Assembly (NCBI GenBank): GCA_027622715.1
Contig: JAQBYN010000026.1
Span: 1-43,992 of the forward strand
From: Pseudomonadota bacterium
GTDB lineage: Bacteria; Pseudomonadota; Alphaproteobacteria; SHVP01
Direction: 5' to 3'
DNA length: 43,992 nucleotides
Within the stretch, counting starts at the first letter, position 1, and each line of letters opens with the position of its first letter. The notes beneath the pieces were generated by a model. It worked only from the letters and a program-made list of their open reading frames with translations, was not told the DNA's origin and did no database searches. The translations under genes were made by a program, and so were the position numbers. This document shows, one piece after another, positions 17,408-25,777 of the stretch.

Positions 17408-18549
17408 GAAGTCGACCGCACCCCGGCAATGGAGCGGCGCTCGACGATCGACAGACCGTAGCCCTCAATCCCCACCACCGGCCTCGGCTTGTTGGTGAGC
17501 AAGATCATGTTGCGCACGCCGATATCCCGAAGGATTTGTGCGCCTACCCCGTAATCCCGCAACGGCCCTGGCGCGTCTTCGCCAAGCTCAAAGCGAATTC
17601 TGTCGGCCATACTGGTCGGGTGCGCTTCGCGAATGATGATGACAACACCGCGCCCCTCTTCGCCAATTAGACGCATCGCCGAATAGAGGATTCCCCCGCG
17701 GGCACTCACTTCGCCCAAGAGGTCATGGACCACGTTGAACGGGTGCACACGTACCATGACCGGGTCTGATCCGGAGATCTCGCCTTTGACCAGCGCGATA
17801 TGTTCCGCGCCGTCGACGCTGCTGGTGTAGACCGACACCGTCCATTCGCCGCCGTGGATCGACGTGAGCGGACGGGTTACGGTGCACCGCACCATCTGCT
17901 CAGTGCGTCGGCGATGCGCTATGAGGTCAGCAATGCGCGCGACCTTGAGACCGTGTAACTGAGCGAATTGCACCAGATCCGGTAGGCGGGCCATCGTCCC
18001 ATCGTCATTCATGATTTCGCAAATAACGCCGGACGGATTCATCCCGGCGAGACGGGCAATGTCGACCGCTGCCTCGGTATGACCGGTACGCACCAAGACC
18101 CCGCCTTCGCGCGCCATCAGCGGGAAGACATGACCAGGCGAGCCGATATCTTGTTTGCCCATGGCCGGATCGATCGCCACCTTGATTGTTTGCGCGCGGT
18201 CCGCTGCCGAAATCCCGGTAGTCACGCCTTCACGCGCTTCGATCGAAACAGTGAAAGCGGTTTCGTGCCGCGACTGGTTCTTGCGCGTCATCAACTCGAG
18301 GCCTAGCTCATTGCAGCGTGCCTCGGTCAGCGCGAGGCAGATCAAACCGCGCCCATGCTTGGCCATGAAATTGACCGCCTCCGGCGTGGCCTTCTCCGCC
18401 GGTATGATCAGGTCGCCCTCGTTTTCACGATCCTCCTGATCGATGAGGATGATCATCTTGCCCTTTTGGACGTCGTCGATGATTTCGTCGATCGACGACA
18501 GATAGTTGTCGAGCGATGCCGTCGTCAGCGAATCCTGGGCGATGCTCAT
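17404..18549 (-). CDS. ribB: 3,4-dihydroxy-2-butanone 4-phosphate synthase with degenerate GTP cyclohydrolase II domain (RibBX type)
   Basis: The N-terminal RibB half (residues 1 to about 210) is intact: [12 protein letters not shown] at 38-49, [23 protein letters not shown] and [33 protein letters not shown]. It makes dihydroxybutanone phosphate from ribulose 5-phosphate. The C-terminal RibA-like half (about 215-381) lacks the three zinc cysteines: the stretch expected to hold them reads [20 protein letters not shown] (267-285), and the catalytic HRQEGRGIGL-like motif is replaced by [14 protein letters not shown] (304-317). It is therefore probably not a GTP cyclohydrolase II, as in the RibBX variant described in proteobacteria; a separate ribA is needed elsewhere. 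It overlaps ribE and ribH by four bases at each end. Confidence 0.93.
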   Translation of the reverse strand: MSIAQDSLTTASLDNYLSSIDEIIDDVQKGKMIILIDQEDRENEGDLIIPAEKATPEAVNFMAKHGRGLICLALTEARCNELGLELMTRKNQSRHETAFTVSIEAREGVTTGISAADRAQTIKVAIDPAMGKQDIGSPGHVFPLMAREGGVLVRTGHTEAAVDIARLAGMNPSGVICEIMNDDGTMARLPDLVQFAQLHGLKVARIADLIAHRRRTEQMVRCTVTRPLTSIHGGEWTVSVYTSSVDGAEHIALVKGEISGSDPVMVRVHPFNVVHDLLGEVSARGGILYSAMRLIGEEGRGVVIIIREAHPTSMADRIRFELGEDAPGPLRDYGVGAQILRDIGVRNMILLTNKPRPVVGIEGYGLSIVERRSIAGVRSTS

Positions 18550-19133
18550 AGGGTTTCCCGCAGCCGGTCGACATACCGCGCCAAGACGTCAACTTCGAAA
18601 TTGACATGGTCTCCTGGCGCCAGAGCGCCGAACGTCGTTGCCGTCTGCGTGTGAGGAATGATGTTCACCCCGAACCGGTTACCGTCGACCTCGTTGACCG
18701 TCAGCGAAACACCATCCAGGGCTAACGACCCCTTGGACGCAACAAAACGGGCGAACGATTCAGGCACTTCTAGCACGAAACGCTGCGAGTCCCCTTCCGG
18801 CGCAACGCTAACCAACAGCGCGAGGCCATCGACGTGACCGGTCACGATGTGTCCGCCCATTTCATCGCCGACACGCAAGGCGCGTTCAAGATTGACCGAC
18901 GTGCCCTCTTTCCAGCCGCCAAGCGTGGTCTTCGACAGCGTTTCGGCGGACGCATCAACCGCAAACCATCCTTCGTCCTTGTCGACGACGGTCAGGCACG
19001 GCCCGGCGCAGGCGATCGACGCGCCGATGACGATTTCGCTGGTGTCGTAGTGCGTCTCGATAACAAGGCGGGTATCCCCGGCCTTCGTGATCTTACGCAC
19101 CCGACCAATGTCGGTGATGATGCCGGTAAACAT
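18546..19133 (-). CDS. ribE: riboflavin synthase alpha chain
   Basis: The last step of riboflavin synthesis: dismutation of two lumazine molecules. The 195 residues are built of two lumazine-binding domains, the first starting MFTGIITDIGRV and the second at about residue 98 with GHIVTGHVDGLALLVS. Also seen is SIACAGPCLTVVDKDEGWFAVDASAETLSKTTLG. It starts 10 bases after ribD and overlaps ribB(X) in ATGA. Confidence 0.96.
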   Translation of the reverse strand: MFTGIITDIGRVRKITKAGDTRLVIETHYDTSEIVIGASIACAGPCLTVVDKDEGWFAVDASAETLSKTTLGGWKEGTSVNLERALRVGDEMGGHIVTGHVDGLALLVSVAPEGDSQRFVLEVPESFARFVASKGSLALDGVSLTVNEVDGNRFGVNIIPHTQTATTFGALAPGDHVNFEVDVLARYVDRLRETL

Positions 19134-19143
19134 GAGCCGATAC

Positions 19144-20226
19144 TTAGTTCTGCAAACGAAAAGTTTCCACTACATCGTCGCCGACCGCCCGGAGAGCGGT
19201 CCGATGCAGGGCGATTTTCTGATCCAAGGTATCCACGCCGAGCGGCCCTGTCATCGGGATACCGTCCCCGCCGATCAGCGCAGGCGCCCGGAAAACCACC
19301 AATTCATCAATGAGGCCATCACGCAGGAGGGCACTGGCGAGCGCGCCGCCAGCCTCAGCGAGGAGCCGGGTGATGCCGCGCTCAGCGAGGTGGGTGAAGG
19401 ACTGCCGCAAATTGACCCCATGCCCCGAGCCATCGGGTGCAACGGTTACCACATCGGCCCCGGTCTGGCTGCGCTGCGTGACGCGCTCGTCATCCGCGGC
19501 CACAGAGCAAAACACCCAGAGCGGGATGTCGTGCGCCGTCGCATAAAGTTTCGCCTCGAGTGGTACCCGGAGGTGTGCATCGAGCAGAACCCGGACTGGT
19601 GACCGGTTGGTCATCCCAGGTACTCGGCACGTCAGCGACGGATCGTCCGCGATCGCGGTTGCCGAGGCGACGACGATGGCGTCATGGTCGGCCCGCATCC
19701 GGTGCCCCTCCGCGCGAGCCTGATCACCCGTAATCCATTGGCTGTCGCCACCCGCGGTCGCGATCCGGCCGTCCGCCGAGACTGCCGTTTTCAGCGTCAC
19801 GAACGGTAGATTTTCCGAAACCTTCTTCAGAAACCCGCGGTTCAATGTGCGCGCTTCGTCGGCATACAGGCCGATGTCGACATCAATGCCGGCGGCGCGC
19901 AGGGCCGCAATCCCCTTTCCGCTGACGCGCGGATCGGGGTCCTCGATGGGTACAACAACGCGCTTCACGCCCGCCGCAATCAGTGCCTCGACGCAGGGCG
20001 GCGTTTTCCCGTGATGGCTGCAGGGCTCAAAAGTGACATAGGCGGTCGCGCCGTGAACCGTCCCACCGGCGCGGCGAATTGCTTCGGTTTCCGCATGGGG
20101 GCGCCCGCCTAGTTGGGTCCATCCGCGTCCCACAACGCGGTTGTCTTGGGCCAGAACGCAGCCCACGGCCGGATTCGGCCACACCTGCCCAAGCCCGCGA
20201 CGTGCTAGGGCCAGGGCGGCCCGCAT
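19144..20226 (-). CDS. ribD: bifunctional diaminohydroxyphosphoribosylaminopyrimidine deaminase / 5-amino-6-(5-phosphoribosylamino)uracil reductase
   Basis: The second and third steps of riboflavin synthesis. With the start at 20226 the product has 360 residues. The deaminase half has MRAALALARRGLGQVWPNPAVG, the zinc site HAE (44-46) and PCSHHGKTPPC (Cys69, Cys78). The reductase half begins near 145 with FVTLKTAVSADGRIA and includes ADHDAIVVASATAIADDPSLTCR. The ATG at 20226 is chosen: the frame is open further up but the longer form would overlap nrdR by about 90 bases and adds unrelated residues. It follows nrdR by 16 bases. Confidence 0.95.
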   Translation of the reverse strand: MRAALALARRGLGQVWPNPAVGCVLAQDNRVVGRGWTQLGGRPHAETEAIRRAGGTVHGATAYVTFEPCSHHGKTPPCVEALIAAGVKRVVVPIEDPDPRVSGKGIAALRAAGIDVDIGLYADEARTLNRGFLKKVSENLPFVTLKTAVSADGRIATAGGDSQWITGDQARAEGHRMRADHDAIVVASATAIADDPSLTCRVPGMTNRSPVRVLLDAHLRVPLEAKLYATAHDIPLWVFCSVAADDERVTQRSQTGADVVTVAPDGSGHGVNLRQSFTHLAERGITRLLAEAGGALASALLRDGLIDELVVFRAPALIGGDGIPMTGPLGVDTLDQKIALHRTALRAVGDDVVETFRLQN

Positions 20227-20242
20227 GTGGGCGCCGTCGTGT

Positions 20243-20710
20243 TCAGTAGTCGTTGTCGCTGCTCCCGCCCATCTCGCCGATGAAGGCTTCGAAGTCGCGG
20301 GCCTCGCGGAAGTTCTTGTAAACCGAGGCAAAGCGCACGTAGGCGACCTGGTCGAGATTGGCCAAAGCCTCCATGACGAGTTCGCCGATCGTGGTGCTGG
20401 AGATCTCGGATTCGCCCAGGCTTTCCAGGCGGCGAACGATGCCGTTGATCATGCGGTCGACACGCTCGGGCTCCACCGGGCGCTTACGTGTCGCGGTGAT
20501 GATCGACCGCGCCAGTTTGTCGCGGTCGAACGGAACACGCTGGTCATTCTTTTTGACGACGGTTAGTTCGCGCAGTTGAACGCGCTCGAATGTGGTGAAC
20601 CGCGATCCGCATTCGGGACAAAACCGGCGCCGACGAATTGCTGAATTGTCCTCGGCAGGCCGCGAGTCCTTGACCTGGGTATCTTCATTTCCACAAAACG
20701 GGCAGCGCAT
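20243..20710 (-). CDS. nrdR: transcriptional repressor NrdR
   Basis: NrdR senses ATP/dATP and represses ribonucleotide reductase genes. The 155-residue protein has the zinc ribbon [17 protein letters not shown]...[14 protein letters not shown] (Cys3, Cys6, Cys31, Cys34) followed by an ATP-cone (about 49-139, [20 protein letters not shown]). It lies between glyA and ribD as in many alphaproteobacteria. A sequence resembling an NrdR box lies upstream of this operon at 22658-22673. Confidence 0.96.
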   Translation of the reverse strand: MRCPFCGNEDTQVKDSRPAEDNSAIRRRRFCPECGSRFTTFERVQLRELTVVKKNDQRVPFDRDKLARSIITATRKRPVEPERVDRMINGIVRRLESLGESEISSTTIGELVMEALANLDQVAYVRFASVYKNFREARDFEAFIGEMGGSSDNDY

Positions 20711-20746
20711 TCAAATTCCCCCAGCCAAACGAACGGCGATCAAATA

Positions 20747-22051
20747 CTATCTCGGATAAATCGGAAAACGGGCACAAAGCGTCAGCACGCGTTCTTTGAC
20801 ATCGGCTTCAACGGCAGCGTCCCCGCCGGGGTTTGCCGCGAGCGCATCAAGTACCTCGACGATCATCGCACCAACTTCGCGAAATTCCGCGACACCAAAT
20901 CCGCGGGTTGATCCGGCCGGCGTGCCGAGGCGCAAGCCGGACGTGACCATCGGTTTCTCCGGATCGAACGGAATGGCGTTCTTGTTACAAGTGATGAAAG
21001 CGCGCTCGAGCGCTTGTTCGGCATCGCGACCCGTTAGCGACTTTGGTCGAAGATCGACCAGCATCAAATGGGTGTCGGTCCCCCCGGTAACGATGTCGAG
21101 CCCGCCCTCGACCAACCGCGCCGCCAGCGCCTGCGCATTGTCGACGATCGACCGCGCATAGATCTTAAAATCAGGTTGCAGCGCTTCTTTGAAGGCGACC
21201 GCCTTGGCTGCAACGACATGCATCAAGGGGCCGCCCTGGATCCCCGGGAATATCGCCGAGTTGACCTTTTTTGCGATGCCATCGTCATTGGTCAGGATCA
21301 TGCCGCCGCGCGGGCCGCGTAGGGTTTTATGAGTCGTCGTGGTCACGACATGGGCATGGGGAAACGGACTGGGATGGACCCCGCCGGCGACCAGCCCGGC
21401 GAAATGCGCCATATCGACCATAAGAAGCGCGCCGACTTCGTCGGCGATGGCGCGGAACCGCGCGAAATCGATGATCCGTGGAACGGCCGACCCACCCGCA
21501 ATAATCAGCTTTGGTCGGTGCTCGGCGGCCAGGGCCGCTACCTCGTCATAGTCGATAAGCGCGTCCTGGCGGCGCACCCCATACTGAATGGCGTTAAACC
21601 ATTTGCCCGATTGGTTGGGTTTGGCGCCATGGGTCAAATGACCGCCGGCCGCCAGCGACATACCAAGAATGGTATCGCCCGGCTTGATTAGTGCTTGAAA
21701 CACGCCTTGATTGGCCTGCGATCCGGAACTCGGCTGCACATTGGCAAAGTCACATCCGAACAAACGCTTAGCCCGGTCGATCGCAAGATTTTCGGCAACG
21801 TCAACAAATTCGCAACCGCCGTAGTACCGATTGCCGGGGTACCCCTCGGCATATTTGTTGGTAAGAACCGAGCCCTGCGCCTCGAGAACAGCGCGACTGA
21901 CGATGTTCTCGGATGCGATCAGCTCGATCTGGTTTTGCTGGCGGCCCAACTCATTTTGGATGGCGTCGTAGAGTTCCTTGTCTTCCTCAGCCAGAGTCGT
22001 GGTGAAAAACCCGTTATCTAGACTGCTTTGCGCCGCACTCGCACTCGTCAT
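20747..22051 (-). CDS. glyA: serine hydroxymethyltransferase
   Basis: PLP enzyme that interconverts serine and glycine and supplies one-carbon units on tetrahydrofolate. It has 434 residues, the usual length. Seen: [21 protein letters not shown] (41-61), [17 protein letters not shown] (65-80), and the PLP lysine Lys242 in [16 protein letters not shown]. It overlaps the rpiB stop in ATGA and is followed by nrdR after 36 bases. Confidence 0.97.
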   Translation of the reverse strand: MTSASAAQSSLDNGFFTTTLAEEDKELYDAIQNELGRQQNQIELIASENIVSRAVLEAQGSVLTNKYAEGYPGNRYYGGCEFVDVAENLAIDRAKRLFGCDFANVQPSSGSQANQGVFQALIKPGDTILGMSLAAGGHLTHGAKPNQSGKWFNAIQYGVRRQDALIDYDEVAALAAEHRPKLIIAGGSAVPRIIDFARFRAIADEVGALLMVDMAHFAGLVAGGVHPSPFPHAHVVTTTTHKTLRGPRGGMILTNDDGIAKKVNSAIFPGIQGGPLMHVVAAKAVAFKEALQPDFKIYARSIVDNAQALAARLVEGGLDIVTGGTDTHLMLVDLRPKSLTGRDAEQALERAFITCNKNAIPFDPEKPMVTSGLRLGTPAGSTRGFGVAEFREVGAMIVEVLDALAANPGGDAAVEADVKERVLTLCARFPIYPR

Positions 22052-22509
22052 CGAACCGCCTCTTTCGTCCGCACATGATCAATTTTCGCCACCCGGCTTT
22101 CGTGCCGCCCGCCGCCGAACGGTGTCGCCAGAAAGGCGCGCAGGCAATCGCGTGCGACTTCGGTGCCAACAATGCGGGCGCCGAGGGCGAGGATATTTGC
22201 GTCGTTGTGTTCGCGGGCCAACCGCGCCGTCGTCACATCCTGGCAGAGAGCGGCGCGAATCCCGCGATGCTTGTTGGCGGCCATGCTGATCCCGATGCCG
22301 GTGCCGCAGCAGATCACGCCGAGCGCGGCGCGACCCTCGAGCACAGCCACGGCAGCGGCGTGGCCAAAATCCGGATAGTCGACCGAATCGAGGCCGTGCG
22401 TCCCCAAATCCAAAGGCTCGTATCCGAGCGCGCGCAGTTCATCGCCCAAGACCTCCTTCAGGGGAAATCCGGCATGATCGGCGGCCAGCGCGATAACGGT
22501 TTTGGTCAT
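22048..22509 (-). CDS. rpiB: ribose 5-phosphate isomerase B
   Basis: Interconverts ribose 5-phosphate and ribulose 5-phosphate; the latter is the substrate of RibB in the same operon. The 153-residue protein shows [16 protein letters not shown] (active-site Asp11-His12 region) and [24 protein letters not shown] with the catalytic cysteine at 68. It is the first gene of the run rpiB-glyA-nrdR-ribDE-ribB(X)-ribH-nusB-thiL. Confidence 0.95.
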   Translation of the reverse strand: MTKTVIALAADHAGFPLKEVLGDELRALGYEPLDLGTHGLDSVDYPDFGHAAAVAVLEGRAALGVICCGTGIGISMAANKHRGIRAALCQDVTTARLAREHNDANILALGARIVGTEVARDCLRAFLATPFGGGRHESRVAKIDHVRTKEAVR

Positions 22510-22563
22510 AATAATCGGGTTTTGCGGCGCCCGTTTCGGGGCAGCCTACGTACCATATGTGGC

Positions 22564-22590
22564 AGCGCCGTACCAGCGCCGTACCAGCGC
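22564..22590. repeat. short tandem repeat (11-bp unit, about 2.5 copies)
   Basis: AGCGCCGTACC repeats twice exactly and is followed by AGCGC, 55-81 bases upstream of the rpiB start. It lies where the promoter or leader of the rpiB-glyA-rib operon should be. It could be a slippage product or paired protein sites. Confidence 0.6.
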
Positions 22591-22657
22591 TCTACAACCA
22601 CTCGGCGGCAGTTGAGTTCAACCTTAGAATCTGAGGCACATCTAGTAAATGTATTAT

Positions 22658-22673
22658 TTTCAATATCTTGTGG
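22658..22673. promoter_or_regulatory. possible NrdR box
   Basis: TTTCAATATCTTGTGG fits the core of the published NrdR-box consensus (acaCwAtATaTwGtgt) at 11 of its central and right-hand positions; the left outer arm does not match. It lies about 150 bases upstream of rpiB, the first gene of the operon that contains nrdR. I found no good second box at the usual spacing, so this is tentative. Confidence 0.35.
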
Positions 22674-22723
22674 GAAGAGCCCCAGATATTGGGCGGGCCG
22701 TTTGGCCTTTTGGGCGTCGCGCT

Positions 22724-23704
22724 TTAGGTCGCCCGGGCCCGCCGCCGGGCCATTTTTTTGACCAAGGTTTCGGCCACGCCCGGCCGGCTCCAGGGACAGA
22801 CCGCAATACAGATTGCGCATCCTTTGTTCTCATTGAAAAACGGCAAACACTTATCGAAATCGACGTACCATTTCTCTGTGCCGCGCACCCACTGCTTGTG
22901 ATCCGCAATCGCTTGCGGCGGGCAGGCATCCGAGCAAACCCGGCAACTGGTGCAAAAGTCGTCGGCGCCAAAGACATCCGCGCCATCCGCGGCGAGCGGT
23001 AAATCGGTCAGCACCAACGCCAAGCGAAAATTTGCCCCGAACGTGCGATGGATCATCGATCCGTGCCGCCCGAGTTCGCCGAGCCCGGCTTCAATCGCGG
23101 CGGGGATCATCACCATCGACCCGGCCATGGGGCCGCCCTTTAGGTCGGCCGCCCACCCTTGATCGCGAATCCAGCCGGTGAGGTCTTTAACCACCTTGAG
23201 GGCGCGACCGTATTGGTTGACCACTTCGGTTGCCGCGGCATCGCCCGGTGCCGTCTTCAAGGCTTCGTAGTCATGGGCGACGGCGATCACGACCGCCCAT
23301 TTCCATTCTCCCTGGTCGCGACCCTCGAAAATCCAACTCGCGTCCATGCGGGCGATACCAGCATCGTCCGCGCCAAACGTTTTCGCCATGTCCCTGATCA
23401 ACGCGGACCATTGCGCAGGAGATTCAAGCCGCTGAACCGGCGCGATGTCGGGCAACGGGCGATCGATAATCTCTTGGCGGCGCGCCCGCGCAGCGACAAC
23501 GTCCGCTGACTGGGTGTAGCGGCTGTAGAACCAATTCTGGAGCGGGCCGTGCGGAATCGTGTCCGGCTCATGCCAATAGACTGGACTGGGCCGGCGTGGT
23601 GCGGTTTCGCTCAAGCCGTTAATGGCATTGCCCGACACGTCCGGCCACAACGCCATCTGGTCGGGATCGGGCGTATACCGGCCTTGATCTGCTCGCGCGC
23701 TCAT
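22724..23704 (-). CDS. reductive dehalogenase-like corrinoid/Fe-S protein (RdhA family), soluble
   Basis: A 326-residue protein with the RdhA core: GPMAGSMVMIPAAIEAGLGELG (191-212), GSMIHRTFGANFRLALVLTDLPLAAD (215-240) and two iron-sulfur motifs, C-x2-C-x2-C-x3-CP at Cys251/254/257/261 and C-x9-C-x2-C-x3-CP at Cys286/296/299/303. KWYVDFDKCLPFFNENKGC is typical of RdhA-like proteins rather than QueG. It has no twin-arginine signal, no rdhB-type anchor gene nearby and no reductase module, so it should be cytoplasmic and use an outside electron donor. The ATG at 23704 is chosen since upstream sequence is unrelated. It diverges from livH. The substrate is unknown; dehalogenation is not proven by sequence. 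Confidence 0.78.
   Translation of the reverse strand: MSARADQGRYTPDPDQMALWPDVSGNAINGLSETAPRRPSPVYWHEPDTIPHGPLQNWFYSRYTQSADVVAARARRQEIIDRPLPDIAPVQRLESPAQWSALIRDMAKTFGADDAGIARMDASWIFEGRDQGEWKWAVVIAVAHDYEALKTAPGDAAATEVVNQYGRALKVVKDLTGWIRDQGWAADLKGGPMAGSMVMIPAAIEAGLGELGRHGSMIHRTFGANFRLALVLTDLPLAADGADVFGADDFCTSCRVCSDACPPQAIADHKQWVRGTEKWYVDFDKCLPFFNENKGCAICIAVCPWSRPGVAETLVKKMARRRARAT
22736..22759 (+). terminator. terminator-like hairpin on plus strand, antisense to the dehalogenase-like gene's 3' end
   Basis: GGCCCG-CCGC-CGGGCC followed by A and seven T on the plus strand (T-run 22753-22759). It looks like an intrinsic terminator, but no plus-strand gene lies upstream and the minus-strand reading codes for the Arg-rich C-terminus (KKMARRRARAT). 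It may be chance from codon composition or may stop antisense transcription. Confidence 0.35.
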
Positions 23705-23852
23705 CGCGCAATCATAACGCCGAATGCCCGGCGACGCGGCGCCTAACCGCCGCCAGCAGGTGTCGTGCCCACGCGGCATATCCGCTAAACTCCCGGGGCG
23801 CCATGAAAAATCACCCAAAATTGGCTGGAAACTGGCCGTCGCGGGCCGTGCG

Positions 23853-24749
23853 ATGATTGAGTTCATCAACTTTTACCTGATTCCCGGGCTAGTGCTTGGC
23901 TGCATGTATGCGCTCGGCGCGATCGGCATTTCGATGCTGTTCGGCATCCTGCGCTTCGCCCATTTCGCCCATGGCGACGTGATTACACTAGGCGCGTATT
24001 TCGCGTTGCTGTTCGTTACGACGTTGGGCTTTCCGGTTTTGCTCGCACTGCCGGTCGCGATGGTCCTGACGGCAATTGTCTCGATCGGACTCGATCGCGC
24101 CTTTTACAAACCGTTTCGCAATAGTCCAACCATCTACCTGGTCATCGCGTCGTTTGGCGTGGCGCTGATGGTCCGCTCTTTGGTCCAGCTGGCGTGGGGC
24201 GTGAAGGTCGAATCGTACGCGGCTGGTACCTTCAGCAAGCCAATCATCTTTTTTGACACACTGCGCATTGCCGACAAACACATGTGGATCGCTGGCTTGA
24301 CGATCGTTGTTGTCGTAGCGCTGCACTATTTCCTATCGCGCTCGAAACTCGGCAAGGCCATGCGCGCGATGGCGGACGAGCCCGACCTCGCGCAGGTCAG
24401 TGGCATTCCCACCGAAAAAGTTGTGCGGGCAACCTGGATCATCGGCGGCGGACTCGCAGCCACCGCCGGCGTCTTCCTCGGGATGGACAGCCAGCTTCAT
24501 ACGAACATGGGATGGGATCTGCTGCTGCCGATTTTTGCCGCCGCGATTCTCGGCGGCATCGGCAGCCCCTACGGCGCGATCGCCGGCGGACTTGTCATCG
24601 GTATGGCGGAGGAGCTTTCCAGTTACCCCTGGATTGGCGATGCACCACTGCTGTCGCCCGGCTACAAAACGGGGGTTGCCTTTGCCCTGATGGTCGCCCT
24701 GTTGATCTGGCGCCCGAGCGGCCTGTTTCGCGGGCGGACGTTTACATGA
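23853..24749 (+). CDS. livH: branched-chain amino-acid type ABC transporter permease (LivH family)
   Basis: A 298-residue inner-membrane permease. Typical segments: FYLIPGLVLGCMYALGAIGISMLFGILRFAHFAHGDVITLGAY (7-49), RAFYKPFRNSPTIYLVIASFGVAL, a cytoplasmic loop SKLGKAMRAMADEPDLAQVSGIPTEKVV, and GGIGSPYGAIAGGLVIGMAEE near the end. The start at 23853 fits the first helix; upstream in-frame sequence is not homologous. Its stop overlaps the livM start in ATGA. It works with LivM as the channel dimer. Confidence 0.94.
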   Translation: MIEFINFYLIPGLVLGCMYALGAIGISMLFGILRFAHFAHGDVITLGAYFALLFVTTLGFPVLLALPVAMVLTAIVSIGLDRAFYKPFRNSPTIYLVIASFGVALMVRSLVQLAWGVKVESYAAGTFSKPIIFFDTLRIADKHMWIAGLTIVVVVALHYFLSRSKLGKAMRAMADEPDLAQVSGIPTEKVVRATWIIGGGLAATAGVFLGMDSQLHTNMGWDLLLPIFAAAILGGIGSPYGAIAGGLVIGMAEELSSYPWIGDAPLLSPGYKTGVAFALMVALLIWRPSGLFRGRTFT

Positions 24750-25744
24750 GCGATTTGGTATTGGGCCTCATGCTCTACGGGGTGTCGCTCCTAACGATGG
24801 CGGGCATCTACAGCGTACTCGCTATCGGACTGAACATTCAGTGGGGCTATACCGGTCTGTTCAATGCGGGCATCGCTGGCTTTTTTGCCGTCGGCGCCTA
24901 TGTCAGCGCCATTTTGACGTCGAGTCCGTCGACCAGTTTTATCGGCGGACTAGATTGGCCGTTCCCGGCCGGCCTGCTTGCCGCCATGGTCGTGGCTGGC
25001 GCCATCGGCTACCTCGTCGGCCGCTTGTGTATCCGGCTCCGAGCAGACTATTTGGCCATTGCGACGATCGGCGTTGCCGAGATTTTGCGTCTGATCCTCA
25101 AGAACGAAATATGGGCGACGAACGGGCCGCGCGGTATTTCCAACATTCCGCGCCCCTTTGAGGACCTGAGCCAGCCGTGGTCGCAATTGGCGTTTCTTGG
25201 TGTGGTGGCATTTGTCGTTCTTATCGCCTATCTGCTCGCCGAGCGCGCCGGCAAGTCGCCATGGGGCCGCGTGATGCGTTCGATCCGCGACAACGAAGCG
25301 GCGGCGGCGGCAATCGGTAAGGACGTCGTCGGGTTTCGGCTGCAGGGCTTCGTTATTGGCGCCGCTTTGATGGGTTTGGGGGGCGCGCTCACGGCACATT
25401 TCTTCAAGTTCATCGGGCCTGAAGCGACCGAGCCACTGCTGACGACCTTTCTGGTCTGGGTGATGCTGATTATCGGCGGCAGCGGCAATAACCGCGGCGC
25501 GATGTTAGGCGCCCTCGTGGTATGGACCTTGTGGTCCGCAACGGAGCTTCTGACCTCGCAGCTCCCCCCGGATTGGGCCGTGCGGGCGACGTTCCTACGT
25601 ATCTTCCTGATTGGGCTCGGCCTTCAGATCGTGCTTCAACGCTATTCGAAGGGTCTTCTTCCGGAGCGACCACCGAACTCGAGGACCGACGACATGGTCC
25701 CAAGCGTCGACCCCGCGCAAGAAAAAGCCCCGCCCGCGGAATAA
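24746..25744 (+). CDS. livM: branched-chain amino-acid type ABC transporter permease (LivM family)
   Basis: A 332-residue permease partner of LivH. Seen: IYSVLAIGLNIQWGYTGLFNAGIAGFFAVGAY (21-52), IRLRADYLAIATIGVAEILRL, SPWGRVMRSIRDNEAAAAAIGKDVVGFRLQGFVIGAALMGLGGAL. It starts in ATGA overlap with livH. The C-terminus (from about residue 300) is a hydrophilic tail, and its last codons overlap the intrinsic terminator of the opposing binding-protein gene, with the TAA stop in the hairpin loop. Confidence 0.94.
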   Translation: MSDLVLGLMLYGVSLLTMAGIYSVLAIGLNIQWGYTGLFNAGIAGFFAVGAYVSAILTSSPSTSFIGGLDWPFPAGLLAAMVVAGAIGYLVGRLCIRLRADYLAIATIGVAEILRLILKNEIWATNGPRGISNIPRPFEDLSQPWSQLAFLGVVAFVVLIAYLLAERAGKSPWGRVMRSIRDNEAAAAAIGKDVVGFRLQGFVIGAALMGLGGALTAHFFKFIGPEATEPLLTTFLVWVMLIIGGSGNNRGAMLGALVVWTLWSATELLTSQLPPDWAVRATFLRIFLIGLGLQIVLQRYSKGLLPERPPNSRTDDMVPSVDPAQEKAPPAE

Positions 25745-25757
25745 CCGCAGGCGAGGC
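25722..25757 (-). terminator. intrinsic terminator of the liv binding-protein gene
   Basis: On the minus strand a 13-bp stem (two G-U pairs) with arms at 25745-25757 and 25727-25739 and a 5-base loop is followed by five T (25722-25726) then C. It lies 20 bases past the binding-protein stop. On the plus strand the stem has two C-A mismatches, so termination should favour the minus direction. It overlaps the last codons and stop of livM. Confidence 0.75.
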
Positions 25758-25777
25758 GATTTCGCCGAGATCATCGA

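Noticed and set aside
17404-18549. Fully bifunctional RibBA
   Set aside because: Zinc cysteines and the catalytic motif of GTP cyclohydrolase II are missing.
22510-22723. FMN riboswitch for the rib genes
   Set aside because: No RFN-type conserved helices seen; the rib genes lie within an operon starting with rpiB.
22724-23704. Epoxyqueuosine reductase (QueG)
   Set aside because: The conserved GLGELGR/TDLPL block and the second motif with KWYVDFDKC...GCAICIAVCP fit RdhA-like proteins better; QueG's C-terminal HEAT-like repeats are absent.
23705-23852. Cobalamin riboswitch before the corrinoid protein
   Set aside because: The gap is too short and no B12-box sequence is visible.
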